Positions 61,351-64,000 of a stretch of 64,000 nucleotides of DNA are shown here, piece by piece (position 1 is the first letter of the stretch; every line of letters begins with the position of its first letter). The position numbers and the translations under genes are program-made. The notes beneath the pieces were generated by a model that worked only from the letters and a program-made list of their open reading frames with translations, had not been told where the DNA came from and did no database searches. Source of the stretch: Butyricimonas muris (GTDB lineage Bacteria; Bacteroidota; Bacteroidia; Bacteroidales; Marinifilaceae); the NCBI RefSeq assembly GCF_046365375.1, contig NZ_JBKEIT010000006.1, positions 248,001-312,000 on the forward strand, in the 5' to 3' direction.

Positions 61351-61527
61351 TTATAATGTGAATAATTATTACACTGAATCATCGGGTGACAAAATTAGGG
61401 TATTTGTTTAGAATAGAAAACAAAATCGATTTTAGATTTTAAAAGGTTTCTCTCGCGTTCGTGTTAATGTAATAAAAATAATATGTATAAATAATGAATT
61501 TTATTTGTAGTTGATATATATCATCTC

Positions 61528-61565
61528 CTATTCAATTCCCATTCAACTCCTATTCAAAGCCTATT
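61528..61565. repeat. Three and a half tandem 11-bp repeats
   Basis: ATTCAA recurs at 61530, 61541 and 61552, each in an 11-base unit starting CTATTCAA-like (units at 61528, 61539, 61550) plus CTATT at 61561-61565. Confidence 0.75.
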
Positions 61566-61736
61566 ATAAAGGTATAAGAATAGAATTTAAATTGAAATAG
61601 TATAAAAATTATTAATACTGAAATTTATAGTATATACGTTATTCTTTCACGTGGAATAACTGATTGTGTCGAGAGCTGTTTTTGAACGGGGTAGAAAATA
61701 TTTTCCCGTTATGATATCGAGAGTTGAAGTTAAAAT

Positions 61737-61767
61737 TTTGTATTTCTAAGTTGAAATAGTATCTTTA
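61737..61767 (+). promoter_or_regulatory. Predicted promoter of the etfB-etfA operon
   Basis: TTTG (61737-61740), 19 bases, TATCTTTA (61760-61767), one mismatch (final A for G). Leader about 125 bases before the etfB ATG. Confidence 0.6.
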
Positions 61768-61896
61768 CACGCTAAAATTTTATATAGTATTGAAAATAAC
61801 TGGTATATGAAGTATTCCGTGTTGTGTGCCTTGCACTGTCGGTTGTGAATGAAGAGAATATTTCATGTCGCTTAAAACATAAAATTGGATATTAAT

Positions 61897-62769
61897 ATGA
61901 AAGGACTAAAAATTGTTGTTCTTGCTAAGCAGGTTCCCGATACAAGAAACGTGGGGAAAGATGCGATGAAGGCAGACGGAACTGTAAACAGGGCAGCTTT
62001 ACCTGCCATCTTCAATCCGGAGGATTTAAATGCTTTAGAGCAAGCTTTAAGATTAAAAGATACAATTGAAGGAACTACTGTTCACGTGTTGACGATGGGA
62101 CCGGGGCGTGCCGCCGAAATCATCAGAGAGGCGATGTACAGGGGTGCGGATGGCGGTTACTTGTTGTCGGATAGGGCATTTGCCGGTTCTGACACGTTAG
62201 CGACTTCTTATGCCTTATCTTGTGCTTTACGTAACTTGGAATATGACGTGATTATTTGTGGTCGTCAAGCGATTGACGGTGACACCGCGCAGGTAGGTCC
62301 GCAGGTGGCCGAGAAATTGGGATTGCCGCAGGTAACTTACGCGGAGGAAATACAGAAATGTGACGGGAATGTGCTCACGATTAAACGTCGCTTGGAAAGA
62401 GGTATCGAGGTGGTAACTTGCCCGCTTCCCTGCGTGGTAACGGTGAACGGTTCTGCAGCCGAGTGTCGCCCGAGAAATGCCCGTTTCGTGATGAAATACA
62501 AAAACGCGAAAGGCACTCAAGAGGCTCAAGATGCCAACGAGGATTATTTCGCGCTGGTGAACGAACGTCCCTATTTGAAGTTGACGGAGTGGAGCGTGAA
62601 CGACGTGGAGAGTAATCCTGCGGATCTCGGTTTGAGCGGTTCGCCTACCAAGGTGAAAAACATCGAGAACGTGGTGTTCCAAGCAAAAGAGGCAAAAGTG
62701 CTCTCCGGCACGGATGTGGAAATCGATGCCATGATGAAAGAGTTGATAACGAATCATACAATTGGATGA
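61897..62769 (+). CDS. etfB: Electron transfer flavoprotein beta subunit
   Basis: A 290-residue protein with the ETF beta AMP/flavin-binding pattern: KIVVLAKQVPDTRNVG near 4-19, NPEDLNALEQALRLKD near 41-56, GRAAEIIREAMYRGADGGYLLSDRAFAGSDTLATS near 72-106, IICGRQAIDGDTAQVGPQVAEKLGLPQVTY near 121-150, and the signature AECRPRNARFVMKYK near 188. Together with EtfA it bifurcates or shuttles electrons to the acyl-CoA dehydrogenase. The ATG at 61897 is preferred to a TTG at 61885. It starts the operon and has a consensus-like promoter. Confidence 0.93.
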   Translation: MKGLKIVVLAKQVPDTRNVGKDAMKADGTVNRAALPAIFNPEDLNALEQALRLKDTIEGTTVHVLTMGPGRAAEIIREAMYRGADGGYLLSDRAFAGSDTLATSYALSCALRNLEYDVIICGRQAIDGDTAQVGPQVAEKLGLPQVTYAEEIQKCDGNVLTIKRRLERGIEVVTCPLPCVVTVNGSAAECRPRNARFVMKYKNAKGTQEAQDANEDYFALVNERPYLKLTEWSVNDVESNPADLGLSGSPTKVKNIENVVFQAKEAKVLSGTDVEIDAMMKELITNHTIG

Positions 62770-62866
62770 TTTTAGATTTTAAATTGTAAATTTTAAATTG
62801 CTATCCCGGGTGATTGCGGTTTGAATCTATGAAATCTAAAATCTAAAATCTAAAATCTAAAATAAT
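62770..62866. repeat. AT-rich inverted and tandem repeats between etfB and etfA
   Basis: Left arm TTTAGATTTTAAATTG (62770-62785 region), right arm four AAATCTA units (62830-62862). The right arm ends 3 bases before the etfA ATG and no other ribosome-binding site is seen. Confidence 0.75.
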
Positions 62867-63886
62867 ATGAACAGTGTATTTGTATATTGCGAGATAGAAG
62901 AGGGGGTAGTTGCCGACGTGAGCCTTGAGTTGCTGACGAAAGGTCGTGCCCTTGCAACAAGATTGGGTGTGAAGCTTGAGGCTATTGCGCTCGGACATAA
63001 CTTGAAAGGTATAGAGAAACAGGTATTTCCTTACGGGGTTGATGTAGTTTGGGTGGGCGACGATGCCCGTTTGGCTCCTTATACGACGCTGCCTCACACG
63101 AAGATGTTGGTTCGTTTGTTTGATGCGGAGAAACCACAGATTGCTTTGATGGGGGCTACCAGCGTGGGACGTGATTTGGGGCCTCGCGTGTCTTCTGCTT
63201 TACATAGCGGTTTGACTGCCGATTGCACGAGCCTTGAAATCGGGGAATACACGGATGCCAAGAGCGGTAAGAAATACGAGAATCTGTTGTACCAGATTCG
63301 ACCTGCTTTCGGGGGAAATATCGTGGCTACTATCGTGAACCCGGATTGCCGCCCGCAGATGGCTACCGTTCGCGAGGGGGTAATGAAAAAAGAGATTGTC
63401 GATCCGCAATATAAAGGTGAGATAAAGAATTTGAACATCGACGAGTATCTGGACGATACGGATATGGTCGTGAAGGTGATAGAGCGCCAGATGGAGAAAT
63501 CCAAGGTGAACATCAAGGGAGCCCCGATTATCGTTGCCGGAGGATACGGCGTGGGTTCCAAGGAGAATTTTGCTTTGTTGCATGAACTGGCTTCCGTGTT
63601 AGGCGGGGAAGTGGGTGCTTCGCGTGCTGCCGTGGATGCCGGGTTCTGTGAACACGAGCGCCAGATCGGACAGACGGGTACCACGGTACGTCCTAAATTA
63701 TACATCGCTTGCGGTATCTCCGGACAGATACAGCATACTGCCGGAATGGAAGAGTCTTCCATGGTTATAGCGATCAACACGGACGCGGATGCCCCGATTA
63801 ATAAATTTGCTGATTACGTGATCACGGGTGACCTGAACGTGGTAATTCCGAAAATGATCCAGTATTACAAGAAAAACAGCAAGTAG
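62867..63886 (+). CDS. etfA: Electron transfer flavoprotein alpha subunit
   Basis: A 339-residue protein. N-terminal ETF domain (about 1-190) with LLTKGRALATRLGVKLEAI; the C-terminal FAD-binding domain has GGYGVGSKENFALL near 223-236, EVGASRAAVDAGF near 245-257, QIGQTGTTVRPKLYIACGISG near 265-285, INTDADAPINKFADYVITGD near 302-321. It carries the FAD that delivers electrons to the acyl-CoA dehydrogenase encoded presumably just downstream. In Odoribacteraceae this ETF pair accompanies butyryl-CoA dehydrogenase; that link is inference from context. Confidence 0.95.
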   Translation: MNSVFVYCEIEEGVVADVSLELLTKGRALATRLGVKLEAIALGHNLKGIEKQVFPYGVDVVWVGDDARLAPYTTLPHTKMLVRLFDAEKPQIALMGATSVGRDLGPRVSSALHSGLTADCTSLEIGEYTDAKSGKKYENLLYQIRPAFGGNIVATIVNPDCRPQMATVREGVMKKEIVDPQYKGEIKNLNIDEYLDDTDMVVKVIERQMEKSKVNIKGAPIIVAGGYGVGSKENFALLHELASVLGGEVGASRAAVDAGFCEHERQIGQTGTTVRPKLYIACGISGQIQHTAGMEESSMVIAINTDADAPINKFADYVITGDLNVVIPKMIQYYKKNSK

Positions 63887-63993
63887 ACGATTGTAAATTT
63901 TAGATTGTAAATTTTAAATTCCTGAACCGTGGATTTTTGAGCATCAATCTAAAATCTAAAATCTAAAATTTAAAATTTAAAATTGAAAAAGGT
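63887..63993. repeat. AT-rich inverted and tandem repeats after etfA
   Basis: Left arm TTGTAAATTTTAGATTG (63893-63909), right arm AATCTAAAATCTAAAATC and following units (63945-63983). Very similar in layout to the block between etfB and etfA; ends before an ATG at 63994. Confidence 0.75.
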
Positions 63994-64000
63994 ATGGCAA
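63994..64000 (+). CDS. Possible start of the next gene, cut by the window end
   Basis: ATG at 63994 after an A-rich stretch with GG four bases upstream, same strand as etfA. Only two codons are visible. By context it would often be an acyl-CoA dehydrogenase, but the sequence cannot show this. Confidence 0.3.

Larger units (their letters stand above)
61351..61896. other. Long divergent gap between lpdA and etfB
   Basis: 546 bases, AT-rich, no convincing gene. It holds the lpdA -7 box, an array of 11-bp repeats at 61528-61565, and the etfB promoter at 61737-61767. The part between 61570 and 61730 has no feature I recognise; a small RNA cannot be excluded. Confidence 0.55.

Noticed and set aside
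62770..62866. Repeated AAATCTA units as a CRISPR-like array
   Set aside because: Units are 7-8 bases long without unique spacers, there are no cas genes, and the blocks recur in many gaps.

Overview
The window looks like chromosomal DNA of an anaerobic gut Bacteroidales, most likely Odoribacteraceae close to Butyricimonas or Odoribacter. Reasons: two FecI/FecR/SusC/SusD transport loci, a Mfa1/Mfa2 (type V) fimbrial cluster, promoters of the Bacteroidetes TTTG-N19/20-TAnnTTTG type, several Bacteroidetes-restricted families (DUF3575, DUF3868, DUF4494, DUF4843, DUF6427), and an etfB-etfA pair of the kind used in butyrate formation. The genus is inference; the phylum is well supported. No rRNA, tRNA, CRISPR array, transposase or phage gene was seen.

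Layout. 1-6.7 kb: end of a cysteine-desulfidase-like gene, a TatD hydrolase, tcdA, then an ABC exporter pair whose permease carries a large pseudo-aminopeptidase and golvesin-like tail. 6.7-10 kb (minus strand): clpP-clpX and a secreted GH29 alpha-L-fucosidase. 10-19.8 kb: nutrient locus 1, with an ECF sigma factor divergent from fecR, then STN-type susC, susD, a fasciclin-like lipoprotein, a coiled-coil lipoprotein and a thioredoxin-fold protein. 20-20.3 kb: an RRM RNA-binding protein. 20.6-31.8 kb: nutrient locus 2, with sigma, fecR, susC, susD, DUF4843 lipoprotein, PKD-like lipoprotein, TlpA-type thioredoxin and an exported protein with faint C25 (gingipain) features. 32-32.5 kb: DUF4494. 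32.7-44.4 kb: a HTH regulator divergent from a seven-gene fimbrial cluster (DUF3575, DUF3868/OmpA, Mfa1-like stalk, Mfa2-like anchor, two accessory subunits, and a lectin-like exported protein that is a plausible adhesin). 44.4-64 kb: mostly housekeeping genes: aspA, DUF3332, recG, a methyltransferase-like protein, a cobalamin adenosyltransferase, DUF2461, purD, DUF6427, dihydroorotase, a polyprenol-mannose synthase, murF, ispF, a C1 aminopeptidase, lpdA, etfB and etfA. A Fic protein and a 56-residue VbhA-like antitoxin lie tail to tail before purD.

How the parts work together. Each SusC has an N-terminal STN domain and sits with a FecR and a sigma factor, so each locus should sense its own substrate and switch itself on. 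The lipoproteins and thioredoxins behind them would be surface and periplasmic helpers. The fimbrial genes read as one co-directional unit from a promoter upstream of DUF3575.

Most notable non-coding signals: two adjacent hairpins with the same seven-base loop between fecR and susC of locus 1; three short arrays with an 11-bp period; a 52-bp imperfect inverted repeat flanking aspA-DUF3332; and AT-rich tandem/inverted repeats confined mainly to gaps in the 49-64 kb part, several ending directly before start codons.
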